From UBA5486 sp036744795 (lineage in GTDB: Bacteria; Bacillota; UBA4882; UBA10575), in contig DAIOHK010000009.1 of NCBI GenBank assembly GCA_036744795.1, positions 18,160-82,159 of the forward strand: 64,000 bases of DNA, in the 5' to 3' direction. A program made the translations under genes and the position numbers. Position 1 is the stretch's first letter, and each line of letters opens with the position of its first letter. Shown in pieces: positions 52,978 to 61,113 of the stretch. The notes below the pieces were generated by a model that worked only from the letters and a program-made list of their open reading frames with translations, did not search any database and was not told where the DNA came from.

Positions 52978-54327
52978 GTGTTACAAGAACATTTATTACA
53001 AATAATAATAAATATGGATCTTTATTCAGTATTAATGTTTGTTTTGTTTTTGTGGAATTGGTTTATACTTTTGAAATTAGGATTCATCATGAATAAAAGG
53101 TCATTAAACAATTTCAGATTATTAATATTTGCTTTCTCTGGAACAATATGTACATTATTGGTAAGAGCGTTTTTACCTATTTACTTCGCAGGTTTTATAA
53201 ATGTTCTAGTTTTATCCTGCTTCTTTTGTATTGGTGGTTTAAAATTGCTAAACGCTTTCTTCACTTCTTTTTTTATTTTAATGATTTCCGCCTTAGGAAA
53301 TGTACTATTCATACAATCGTTATTTTCAATCAACACAAATTTTATTCAATACTTAACTACCGATCCATTGGGAATTACAATTGGTACTTTCATCGAAACC
53401 TTACTTCCATTCTTATTTTATCTGTTTGCTCAAAAAAGCAAGTTTTCACTCCTTCCTTTTCGAATCGAATCTACAACTTCAGAAACTCTTGCGATCATTC
53501 TTTTTGGTATTATTTTCTTTGCAATCTACCATATGACTACTTTAGTGCTATGGATCTACAAAAATATACCAAACCCTGTGTTGAGAAAGATGATTTTATT
53601 GGAGTATGTACTAGTTAGTATTTCTGGAATAATTTTGTATATTGTCAATTTAATTATTAGTACTGAAAAAAAGAGAGAAATGGAGCATGAAATTCTTAAG
53701 GAGTTATTGGAACAAAGTTATCTCTTGATCAATACCTTAGCTTCAAAACAGCGGGAAGTCAGAAATCAACTTCAAGTTATTAAAGCTCATGCGGAATTAG
53801 GTCATCAAACTGAGATTATGCACTATATTAATAAAATAGTGGCGGAAAGTTTAGAAATAAATATCTCTAAAATAAAAAACCCCATAATTTATTCATCCCT
53901 TCTGTCTACTCTGATTCAGGCTAGTGAGAAAAAGGTCCCGATTATTGTAAAAAGTAAAACAACCCTAGAAGTACCGGAATTTAATTCATTAAAAATAGCG
54001 GAAATAATAAGATACTATTTAGAATTTCTAATCAATTTAAACTTTAATATTGATCAATCTGGGAAAGTAAAAATTAATATAAATGAAGATGATGAATCTT
54101 ATCTTTTTGAGTTTATTAATTATAACCCTCCCCTAATTTTATTAACAAATACAGAACCAAATGAAACATTTGTTCAATATGAAACTGCATTAATAAAAGC
54201 CGAAAACCTAGTCAAGGGAAACAACGGTAAATCATGGCGTATATTAAAAGATAACAAGCTTACGGGAGTAAAATTTCAAATATACAAACGGAACAAAAAA
54301 AGAAAAAAACAAAAAATAAATAGATAA
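52978..54327 (+). CDS. degenerate AgrC-like sensor (kinase-dead candidate)
   Basis: From GTG 52978 (AAAGGAG 6 nt upstream) this is 449 aa: about six or seven N-terminal transmembrane helices (residues 1-230), a coiled-coil-like stretch, then a cytoplasmic part. The HDxxNHLQ block of AgrC-type kinases is replaced by REVRNQLQVIKAHAEL, with Arg259 where the phospho-accepting His should be. The N box (usually NLLDNA) reads YYLEFLINLN and no DxGxG is visible. The membrane sensor half looks intact. The frame ends in a strongly basic tail (RNKKRKKQKINR). No agrA follows. It may sense the peptide and signal by another route. Confidence 0.8.
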   Translation: MLQEHLLQIIINMDLYSVLMFVLFLWNWFILLKLGFIMNKRSLNNFRLLIFAFSGTICTLLVRAFLPIYFAGFINVLVLSCFFCIGGLKLLNAFFTSFFILMISALGNVLFIQSLFSINTNFIQYLTTDPLGITIGTFIETLLPFLFYLFAQKSKFSLLPFRIESTTSETLAIILFGIIFFAIYHMTTLVLWIYKNIPNPVLRKMILLEYVLVSISGIILYIVNLIISTEKKREMEHEILKELLEQSYLLINTLASKQREVRNQLQVIKAHAELGHQTEIMHYINKIVAESLEINISKIKNPIIYSSLLSTLIQASEKKVPIIVKSKTTLEVPEFNSLKIAEIIRYYLEFLINLNFNIDQSGKVKININEDDESYLFEFINYNPPLILLTNTEPNETFVQYETALIKAENLVKGNNGKSWRILKDNKLTGVKFQIYKRNKKRKKQKINR

Positions 54328-54341
54328 AGCGTGGTTAAAAG

Positions 54342-54373
54342 AAACCTGGTTCACCAGAACCCAGGTTTTTTTT
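54342..54373 (+). terminator. terminator after the agr cassette
   Basis: AAACCTGG and CCAGGTTT pair around a loop containing TTCACCAGAAC, followed by a run of T. Its loop and inner stem match the terminator at 51775-51809. Confidence 0.88.
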
Positions 54374-54543
54374 TATGTTATAATGGTTAAAAACTTAGAT
54401 AAATTAAGGAGATTCTTTAATTTATCTTTTTTTAAAGTTCATGCTACGTAAAGTACATGCTATAATAATTATTAGTCTCCCTCCGCCATAAGATGTAATG
54501 AATTATTCTTTGGTTTGAGGAAATCGAGAAAGCAGGTGTGAGA

Positions 54544-56442
54544 ATGCTTGATGAATTAATTTATTTTGTCTCTCCTAAAGACTGCCGTAATCCTTTTGAA
54601 CTGCGGAGGATACTTTTATCGCATCCTGAGATCAAATTTGTCTCAATGGTTGGTGTAGATCTAGGCGGGAATGATACTGATGAAAAAATTCCTATTTCAA
54701 TTTTTCTGAAAGGTATTGAAAAATTTTTAAAAGGCGGGATTCAGACTGATGGATCTAGTGTGATATTGCCCGGGATTGCTAGTTTAAATGATGGAAAAGT
54801 AGACTTTGAAGCTGATACCAGAGTAAATTGGTTTGTTGATTATAATTATGAGCATATAGATCCGAAAACTCAATTACCCATTGGCACTTTGCGGATTCCG
54901 TCTTTTATTATTCATTCCGGGCAAAGAGTTTGTTCCCGTTCTATACTTCTCCGCGCCATGAAAAGGATCCGCCGGGAATTACTAGAATTATTTGCGATTT
55001 ACCCTGATACGCTTAAGGAAATGGGTATTAACCCCGAAGAAGTTTCTGATGTAGTAACGACTTCCGCTACGGAACTGGAGTTTTGGGTGAAAACACCAAA
55101 TGAAAAGGCTATAATTGAACAGCTTACTGTCTCCCAGGTACTTCAGGAACAATACTGGAAAAGGACTAAGGGGGTGGTCCGGACAGCCTTAGAGTACTCC
55201 TTGTTATTATTGGAACACTACGGACTAGAGCCAGAGATGGGGCATAAGGAGGTTGGTGGAATAAAAGCCCAAATTGGGGAAGATGGGGGACTTACCCATG
55301 TCATGGAGCAGTTGGAGATTGATTGGAAATATGCTACTGCTTTGCAAGCGGCAGATAATGAGTTACTTGCCAGGATACTAATTAAGGAAGCCTTTCGGAG
55401 GCATGGTTTAGAGGTTACTTTTATGGCAAAACCAATGGAGAAAGTAGCTGGTAATGGCGAACATACTCATGTGGGTTTAGCAGTTAAACTTCGGGATGGT
55501 TCTCTTAGAAATCTTTTTTCACCAACAGATCTTAAGCGGAGTTTTCTAAGCCCTTTTGGCTGGGGTGCACTAATGGGGATTCTCAAAAATTATGAAGCGA
55601 TTGGAGCTTTTATTACAGCTTCCAATGATGCTTTTAATCGTTTAAAACCTGGATTTGAGGCTCCGGTCTGTATTGTAGCCTCAATAGGGCACGATCTTCT
55701 TACTCCATCCCGCAACCGGACGGTACTAGTTGGCTTAATCAGGGATTTTAATGATCCCTTAGCTACAAGATTTGAGGTGCGATCTCCCAATCCCCATACT
55801 AATACTTATCTTGCTCTAGCTTCGATTTACCAAGGGATGATGGATGGAATAATTCATGTATTAAAGAATAGAAGGAAAAGTGAAGACTTGGAACGGGAAT
55901 TTTCCAAAAGACTAGGTGAACCAGGAGAATATCTTGAACAGGATCGGGCTTACCGGAGTGAAAAAGATGTTTTCGAAGCATATAATCAAGAAGAGCGGGA
56001 TCGCCTTTTTGGAAAACCTCCTGCTACAGTCTGGGAAGTACTTAAGAACCTCGAGAGATATCCGGAAAAAACAACTATCCTGTTAGAAGGAGAGGTTTTT
56101 ACCGAACGGATTATAAAATCCTATTCATTGGCGATGTTAAATCAATGGATGACTGAGTTACGTGATCGAATCCTTCCGGAAAATATGGAAGTAATTCGGT
56201 CGCTTACTCCTAAAGTGTTTGGAGCTCATTCCCCCTTAGACGAACAGCGTTGGTCTTTTATTCATGAGTTACGGTGTAAGCTGATGAAGGATCGCTCCGA
56301 TTATCTTTCTCTCTTTTCTAAGTTACGGAAGGCGATTGAGAAACAAGAATATAATGAGATTTCACGATTACAATTGGTGATCGAGGCAGAGATGAAAAGG
56401 TTAAAGAATTTATATAGCGAATATAAGAAAAACTTATTTTAA
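54544..56442 (+). CDS. long divergent glutamine synthetase family protein
   Basis: A 632 aa protein with the glutamine synthetase fold. Seen: ELEFWVKTP (metal Glu), KEVGGIKAQIGEDGG, MAKPMEKVAGNGEHTHVGLA (the NGxxxHxH-type block) and EVRSPNPHTNTYLALASIYQG. The NRSAxxRIP block reads NRTVLVGLI, so the expected Arg is missing. Canonical GSI is about 445-470 aa; here about 190 residues of mostly helical sequence follow the fold. GS makes glutamine from glutamate and ammonia, but this may be an altered-specificity or regulatory member. AGGTG fits ATG 54544 better than GTG 54538. Stands alone between two terminators/gaps. Confidence 0.8.
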   Translation: MLDELIYFVSPKDCRNPFELRRILLSHPEIKFVSMVGVDLGGNDTDEKIPISIFLKGIEKFLKGGIQTDGSSVILPGIASLNDGKVDFEADTRVNWFVDYNYEHIDPKTQLPIGTLRIPSFIIHSGQRVCSRSILLRAMKRIRRELLELFAIYPDTLKEMGINPEEVSDVVTTSATELEFWVKTPNEKAIIEQLTVSQVLQEQYWKRTKGVVRTALEYSLLLLEHYGLEPEMGHKEVGGIKAQIGEDGGLTHVMEQLEIDWKYATALQAADNELLARILIKEAFRRHGLEVTFMAKPMEKVAGNGEHTHVGLAVKLRDGSLRNLFSPTDLKRSFLSPFGWGALMGILKNYEAIGAFITASNDAFNRLKPGFEAPVCIVASIGHDLLTPSRNRTVLVGLIRDFNDPLATRFEVRSPNPHTNTYLALASIYQGMMDGIIHVLKNRRKSEDLEREFSKRLGEPGEYLEQDRAYRSEKDVFEAYNQEERDRLFGKPPATVWEVLKNLERYPEKTTILLEGEVFTERIIKSYSLAMLNQWMTELRDRILPENMEVIRSLTPKVFGAHSPLDEQRWSFIHELRCKLMKDRSDYLSLFSKLRKAIEKQEYNEISRLQLVIEAEMKRLKNLYSEYKKNLF

Positions 56443-56550
56443 GGTACTTTTATCCCTTTGACTTATTGATATATTTTGGTAAAATAAGAATAAGGTAAAA
56501 GAGATTAGAATCTTAGATTATAGTAAAATACAGAAGGAGGATTCGAGGTA

Positions 56551-58119
56551 TTGAAAGTACTAGATCAAAGACTATTATCTGATGAAGCGTTCTGGAAAGG
56601 CAAGAAAGTAGCATTACCTCAGTACAATCGGGAACAACTTCCTGTACGTTCGATCTGTTTTTCTGCTGGAAGAATGGCCTATGGTCATACCGGAGACATT
56701 ATGCAGGATCTTCTAAACGAAGACCCTGAAATTGGGGTAATGGTGGGAGTTGAAACTTTTGCGCCAAAATATGTTACAGAATTAGCAGCTTCAGATTTTT
56801 TAATGACTCAACTTATTTTCGAAAATGAAAAAGGCGTTGTTTTACCTAAAATTCAAGGGGCGATTACTAAGCTCTTATTAGCAGATGGATCGGTTAATAG
56901 TCTCTCCTGGACTAAACTCATGGAACTGGCTAGAGACCCTGAAGTGCAATTTGCAACTATTAACGCTCCGGAGGGTGCCTATGGAGTTACTTATAGTGGC
57001 GGTGAGTTTGCCAAGCCCATTAATCCCGTGCTAATAAAAGATATGGAAGAAGGAACAATAAATTCAGATCCGGCTAAATGGACGGCTTTTGCTCTTGAAC
57101 GGTTTAAAGCTGGTTTAAAATTTGCGATGGTAAGTTGTACAAACTTTTCGGGTAATGGTCATTATACAGCGGCTACTCTCAAAACAGTGGCTAAAACTTG
57201 GGAGGAGAAAGGCTTTGCTCCTAAAGGTTTTATTGAATATCTTTCCGATCCTAACCATTTTAGCTTCCCGAATTGTATGATCGATCGAATTGCTGTTCCT
57301 CCCGATGAACAGACTGCTAAAATTATGGAGAAATTAGGGATTAAATCGAATATTGTTGTTACTGAGAAAGCTCGTTACTGGGCAGTAGAGGATATTTTTC
57401 CTGCTGGTCGGCCTCCTTTTGAAAAGGCGGAAGGCGTTTTTATGGAAGATTCCTATGAAGAAATTAAAAAATACGAAGATATGAAGTTACGAATCCTTAA
57501 TATGAGCCATTCGGTTATCGCCGGATTAGGTGTTCTACTTGGTTATCGTGGTCAATATGGAATTTACCGTGCGATGCAGGATCAGGAATTAACCGAGCTA
57601 ATTAGTAGAATAATTGCCATCGTTATTAAAACAATTGAGCGACCGAAAAAATTAGATCCGCACGCTTTTGCAAAAACAACTATTGAACGTTTGAATAATC
57701 CTAATATCCCGGATGACCCGATGAGGATTGCCTTAAATGGTTCAACCAAAATGCTTCCAAGATTTATGGACACATACTTTGCCGGCTGTGAAAAAGGTAT
57801 TCCGATGGAGGAGTTGGATCTAGTCTTACTTCCAGTTGCAGGATTTCTCCGCTATACTTTGGGAATTGATGATCAAGGAGAAAAGTTTAATTTAGAAGAT
57901 GATCCACGTAAAGAGTTACTGGTCCAGTGTGGTCAGACCGCAAAACTTGGTGAAGCAGCTTCTGCTTCTGTCTTTAAAGAACTCATTGCTTTAAAAGATG
58001 TAATGGGCGAAGACCTTTATACTTATGGAAGTACTGGTGAAAGACTAGAAAAGATGGTGGAGAAGATGCTCTCCCATCAGGGAGCAGTCAGGGAAATCCT
58101 CCAGGAGTATCTTGCTTAA
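56551..58119 (+). CDS. polyol/uronate dehydrogenase of the long-chain mannitol dehydrogenase family
   Basis: A 522 aa NAD(P)-dependent enzyme. The catalytic Kx4NxxH motif is Lys312, Asn317, His320 in KLRILNMSH, and the family segments MVSCTNFSGNG and FPNCMIDRIAVP are clear. The N-terminal nucleotide loop (FSAGRMAYGHTGDI) departs from the usual GxGxFHRAH. Family members are mannitol 2-dehydrogenase, fructuronate reductase (UxuB) and tagaturonate reductase (UxaB). With a polyuronate locus upstream, a keto-uronate reductase is plausible. The start is TTG 56551 after AAGGAGG. Confidence 0.85.
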   Translation: MKVLDQRLLSDEAFWKGKKVALPQYNREQLPVRSICFSAGRMAYGHTGDIMQDLLNEDPEIGVMVGVETFAPKYVTELAASDFLMTQLIFENEKGVVLPKIQGAITKLLLADGSVNSLSWTKLMELARDPEVQFATINAPEGAYGVTYSGGEFAKPINPVLIKDMEEGTINSDPAKWTAFALERFKAGLKFAMVSCTNFSGNGHYTAATLKTVAKTWEEKGFAPKGFIEYLSDPNHFSFPNCMIDRIAVPPDEQTAKIMEKLGIKSNIVVTEKARYWAVEDIFPAGRPPFEKAEGVFMEDSYEEIKKYEDMKLRILNMSHSVIAGLGVLLGYRGQYGIYRAMQDQELTELISRIIAIVIKTIERPKKLDPHAFAKTTIERLNNPNIPDDPMRIALNGSTKMLPRFMDTYFAGCEKGIPMEELDLVLLPVAGFLRYTLGIDDQGEKFNLEDDPRKELLVQCGQTAKLGEAASASVFKELIALKDVMGEDLYTYGSTGERLEKMVEKMLSHQGAVREILQEYLA

Positions 58120-58120
58120 A

Positions 58121-58216
58121 GGAATTGCCTCTAAGGTTCAATCACAATATATAGGTGGCTTTAGACGATTACTATATATTCTGATTAAGGGGTGCCTTTA
58201 GAAATCAGACAATTCC
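58121..58216. repeat. AT-rich inverted-repeat element (MITE-like), copy 3
   Basis: Begins GGAATTGCCTCTAAGG right after the dehydrogenase stop and ends in CCTTTAGAAATC...CAATTCC. Inner arms AATCACAATATATAG (58140-58154) and CTATATATTCTGATT (58172-58186) pair with one mismatch. It is related to copy 2 by its inner arm motif and outer ends. Confidence 0.65.
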
Positions 58217-58237
58217 CTTTAGTAAATAAAAACAGTA

Positions 58238-58270
58238 AAAAGCGGGATTTATTTCATCCCGCTTTTTTTT
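58238..58270. terminator. bidirectional terminator between convergent genes
   Basis: AAAGCGGGAT and ATCCCGCTTT form a 10-bp stem. A T-run follows on the + strand, and an A-run before it gives a T-run on the minus strand. It can stop both the dehydrogenase and the NlpC/P60 transcripts. Confidence 0.9.
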
Positions 58271-58691
58271 ATAAAATTCTTCTGGCACCTTGGAGACGTT
58301 TTCTCCAGGCCTGATTTAGGCGGGTAATATGTACCTTTTGACCAATCATCACGTGGATAAAGTTTTTATCATCCAACATGATCCCGGCATGGGTAATAGC
58401 TCCGCCGACTCGGAAATAAACCAGATCTAAAGGTTGTAAAGGTTCCGAACCGGTAATTAGCACTTCTCTGCCTATTTTTTGAATCCCGCGTAGAAAGCGT
58501 TGAGGATCTTTTTTATACCAATCTAGTGAATACTCCTTTCCATCAGTATCAGGGATAATTATTCCTAGTTTCTTATAGAATAGATGAACTAAACCAAGAC
58601 AATCTATCCCCTTCATGCTGCGTCCGGCATGCAGATATGGGATTCCGATAAATTCCTTAGCAACTTGGGAAATTTTAATCTCCTGCTTCAT
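58269..58691 (-). CDS. NlpC/P60 family cell-wall hydrolase
   Basis: A 140 aa single-domain protein. Catalytic Cys is in GIDCLGLVHLFY, His in ITHAGIML and the third residue in FIHVMIG, the C-H-H triad of NlpC/P60. No signal peptide, SH3 or LysM domain is seen, so export is unexplained; it may act inside the cell, or on another amide substrate. GGAAGGGAG on the minus strand precedes ATG 58691. It is a minus-strand gene in a + strand region. Confidence 0.87.
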   Translation of the reverse strand: MKQEIKISQVAKEFIGIPYLHAGRSMKGIDCLGLVHLFYKKLGIIIPDTDGKEYSLDWYKKDPQRFLRGIQKIGREVLITGSEPLQPLDLVYFRVGGAITHAGIMLDDKNFIHVMIGQKVHITRLNQAWRKRLQGARRIL

Positions 58692-58868
58692 CGGTTTTCT
58701 CCCTTCCGATAATTAACTAGCCTAGGCAATTTGGATAATTGATTGCTTTACAGTTTGACCACAATAACTGATATTTTTCTAGCATTAATTTCTTCTATAG
58801 CATATGACAGACTGTCTGAATTGCGATGGGAAAAGAGCTTTAACGGGAGATATTAACCGAGAATCAAA

Positions 58869-59072
58869 CTAAAAAACAGTTTTATGGATCAAAATAGTTT
58901 TTGCATAACAAGTATTATAGAGATCATCTCGATCCCATTCAGGGAACGCTTTTAAACAAGCCAAGTAAAGGAGGAGCGTTGCAGTTCGCAACTTTCCCTG
59001 ATAAGTATAGCTTAGGAACTTTATAATATTAAAATCTGTAACATGAAATAAAGTATCCATACGGATTGCCAT
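58869..59072 (-). CDS. possible small ORF, 67 aa
   Basis: A short minus-strand frame with a good ribosome-binding site (AGAGGAG, 8 nt before ATG 59072). The peptide is mixed in composition (TLLLYLACLKAFPEWDRDDL) with no family I recognise. No terminator, promoter or partner gene supports it, and the region is repeat-rich. It may be the remnant of a longer gene. Confidence 0.3.
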   Translation of the reverse strand: MAIRMDTLFHVTDFNIIKFLSYTYQGKLRTATLLLYLACLKAFPEWDRDDLYNTCYAKTILIHKTVF

Positions 59073-59270
59073 TGTTCATACTCCTCTCTTCTTTTATGGG
59101 AAATTTACCCTATTGCGGAATTACATAATGGATTGTTTTAAAATTTGGACACAATTATTGATGGTTCGACCAGCAACCAGCGACGAGCTACGAGATGCAT
59201 TAGACAATCTCTTCAAAATAAATTCAAGGTTTTACTGTGAACTAAATATCAAAGATAATTATGTTAGTGA

Positions 59271-59435
59271 ATTGCATAATTCAACTATTCTAAACTTGAT
59301 AACAATATATTGATATTCCCACTAGTAATTGTCTAAGCTTAGACAATTACCTTGAATAAAAGATAAACACTATATACTGTGCTCAAATGGTACCCTAGGA
59401 AATTATGCAATTCCCTCATGTAATGTCCTGATGTC
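59271..59435. repeat. AT-rich inverted-repeat element (MITE-like), copy 4
   Basis: Ends GAATTGCATAATTC (59272) and AATTATGCAATTCC (about 59421-59434). Inner arms TTGATAACAATATATTG (59297) and CACTATATACTGTGCTCAA pair partly. A perfect 24-bp palindrome (59326-59349, centre TCTAAGCTTAGA) sits inside the element. No reading frame. Confidence 0.6.
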
Positions 59436-59805
59436 CTATAATATTCTGTTATGATATAAATTATTACACTTAAATTTATGTCTGGTGAAAAAAGAATAAG
59501 GATTTTACGCAAATTTTTGGATATCACTAAATGTAGTTTGGTTCATCTCATCTTTGCGTGGCAAGAAATTTGAATAAGGGAATTATCATTTGTAGCTTAC
59601 TAAGGCTATCATGCGATACAGAGACGAACTTGAAATTATTTCTGCCCAGTTGGAAGTTGTTTTCTGCTTTATAGGATTTTAATTTTAGAAGTAAATTTGC
59701 TCTAGCTTTGAAGGTACTACCATGTTTTTGTAGAAAAATGATTATCGTGGAATAATAAGGCTAGTTCTTAAGGTTTAACCTAATGGTTTGAGGAGGATCT
59801 TTATT

Positions 59806-60720
59806 GTGAAACATGTAGTAAGTGTGAGTTTAGGATCATCTACACGGGATCATCGGGTTGAAATAGAACTTTTGGGTGAAAAATATCTGATTGAACGTAT
59901 TGGAATGGATGGTGATCTAAAAAAACTTAAAGAGACAATTGGCCAATATGATGGTAAAGTAGATGCTATGGGCTTAGGGGGAATTACGATGCTTTTCCCT
60001 GTAGGAAAAAGAACTTATTTTCTCCGCAGTGCAAAGCCCTTAATGAAAACAGCCAAGCAAACTCCGATTGTAGATGGAACAGACTTGAAAATGGTCTTAG
60101 AAAAGCAAGCTATTCTCCATCTGGATCAGCAGGGTATTATACCACTCCGTGGGAAAAAAGCTTTAATTACTGTGGCTTTTGACCGTTATAGTATGGCTCA
60201 GGCTTTTATGGAACTTGGTTGTGATTTGGTCTGTGGTGATCTGGTTTTTTCTTTTGGTTTTCCTTTCTTGCTTAGAGGATTTAATTCTTTTCGCCGTGTG
60301 GTTAAAATACTGGCTCCAGTAGTCTGTCAGCTCCCCTTTGCTATGCTCTATCCTACAGGAGAAAGAGAGGAATATGTGGAAAACCCGGAAAAATATGCCC
60401 GCTATTATCAGGAAGTGGAGATCATTGCCGGAGATTTTCTTTATATCCAAAGGTACATGCCGGATAATCTAAAAGGAAAAATAATTATTACGAACACTGT
60501 TACTGAGGATAATGTTAGAGAATTAAAAAAAAGAGGTGTGGAAACCTTAGTTACAACTACTCCCAATTTTGGTGGGCGTTCTTTCGGTAATAATGTAATT
60601 CAAGCGATTATTATCGCGGCTATTGGAAAGAAACCATCGGAAATTACTGGTGAGGATTATATGGAGATGATTAAGGCTTTAGGTTTTACTCCGCGGGTGG
60701 AAAGGTTACAGGAAAATTAA
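59806..60720 (+). CDS. quinate 5-dehydrogenase-like protein
   Basis: A 304 aa protein similar to those annotated as quinate 5-dehydrogenase in Clostridia. It starts KHVVSVSLGSSTRDH and has alternating alpha/beta blocks (GKKALITVAFDRYSMAQAFM; LKGKIIITNTVTEDNV; ETLVTTTPNFGGRSFGNNV). No classical GxGxxG dinucleotide loop is visible, so the dehydrogenase name should be treated with caution. The frame opens at TTG 59788, but AGGAGGAT is spaced for GTG 59806. No shikimate/quinate genes are nearby. It lies just upstream of the B12 riboswitch but is not under its control. Confidence 0.65.
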   Translation: MKHVVSVSLGSSTRDHRVEIELLGEKYLIERIGMDGDLKKLKETIGQYDGKVDAMGLGGITMLFPVGKRTYFLRSAKPLMKTAKQTPIVDGTDLKMVLEKQAILHLDQQGIIPLRGKKALITVAFDRYSMAQAFMELGCDLVCGDLVFSFGFPFLLRGFNSFRRVVKILAPVVCQLPFAMLYPTGEREEYVENPEKYARYYQEVEIIAGDFLYIQRYMPDNLKGKIIITNTVTEDNVRELKKRGVETLVTTTPNFGGRSFGNNVIQAIIIAAIGKKPSEITGEDYMEMIKALGFTPRVERLQEN

Positions 60721-60740
60721 ATAAGGTAAATAGAATATAT

Positions 60741-60997
60741 AAGGTATACAGGTGCCATTTGACTATGATTGGTCAATGGATAATAGGGAATCAGGTGAAA
60801 ATCCTGGACGGTCCCGCCACTGTAACCGGGGAGCATTTATTTTAACCACTGCGTTTATTGCTCTTACTTTCGGTTCCTTTATTTAAAGGCTTTTTTGCGT
60901 AAGAGAGCTAACAAAAGGAACGGAAAGAAAACCAATTGTGGGAAGGTTGAAATTATCTTGCAATGATCCGGGAGTCAGGAGACCTGCCTGTTACCGT
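60741..60997 (+). promoter_or_regulatory. cobalamin (B12) riboswitch
   Basis: Canonical pieces occur in order: AGGTGCC (60750), AATAGGGAATCAGGTGAAAATC (split: AATAGGGAATCAGG, TGAAAATCC), ACGGTCCCGCCACTGTAACC, GGGAAGG (60939), and the B12 box AGTCAGGAGACCTGCC ending GTTACC (60990-60995). Between the CCACTG and GGGAAGG segments lies an enlarged arm of about 90 nt with its own stem (GCTCTTAC with GTAAGAG). Cobalamin binding should shut off the btuFCD genes through the terminator downstream. Confidence 0.95.
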
Positions 60998-61045
60998 AAA
61001 TCCGAACCTTCGCGGAAAGGGGTGGCAAGCTTTTTTGATCATTGT

Positions 61046-61077
61046 GACCCCGGCTTCTGCAGTCGGGGTTTTGATTT
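61046..61077 (+). terminator. riboswitch-linked terminator before btuF
   Basis: ACCCCG and CGGGGT with further G-C pairs inside (GCTTCTGCAGT loop region), followed by TTTTGATTT. It sits 36 bp before btuF, between the B12 aptamer and the ribosome-binding site, so it is the likely expression platform. Confidence 0.8.
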
Positions 61078-61113
61078 ATAAATTACTATAAAAAACTTCA
61101 GGAGGTAATATCT

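Larger units (their letters stand above)
58692..59805. other. 1.1-kb gene-poor, repeat-containing region
   Basis: No convincing gene other than a doubtful small minus-strand ORF (58869-59072). It contains at least one MITE-like element (59271-59435) and partial end motifs such as GGAATTACATAATGG (59117). The sequence is AT-rich and looks like a region where repeats have accumulated or a gene has decayed. AGGAGGAT at 59791-59798 is the ribosome-binding site of the next gene. Confidence 0.5.

Noticed and set aside
53148..53618. 156-aa frame on the + strand inside the AgrC-like gene
   Set aside because: It is a shifted frame through the membrane segments of the AgrC-like gene, with biased composition and no ribosome-binding site.
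59113..59313. 66-aa frame on the + strand
   Set aside because: It runs through repeat-end sequences, lacks a Shine-Dalgarno site, and its peptide has no recognisable pattern.
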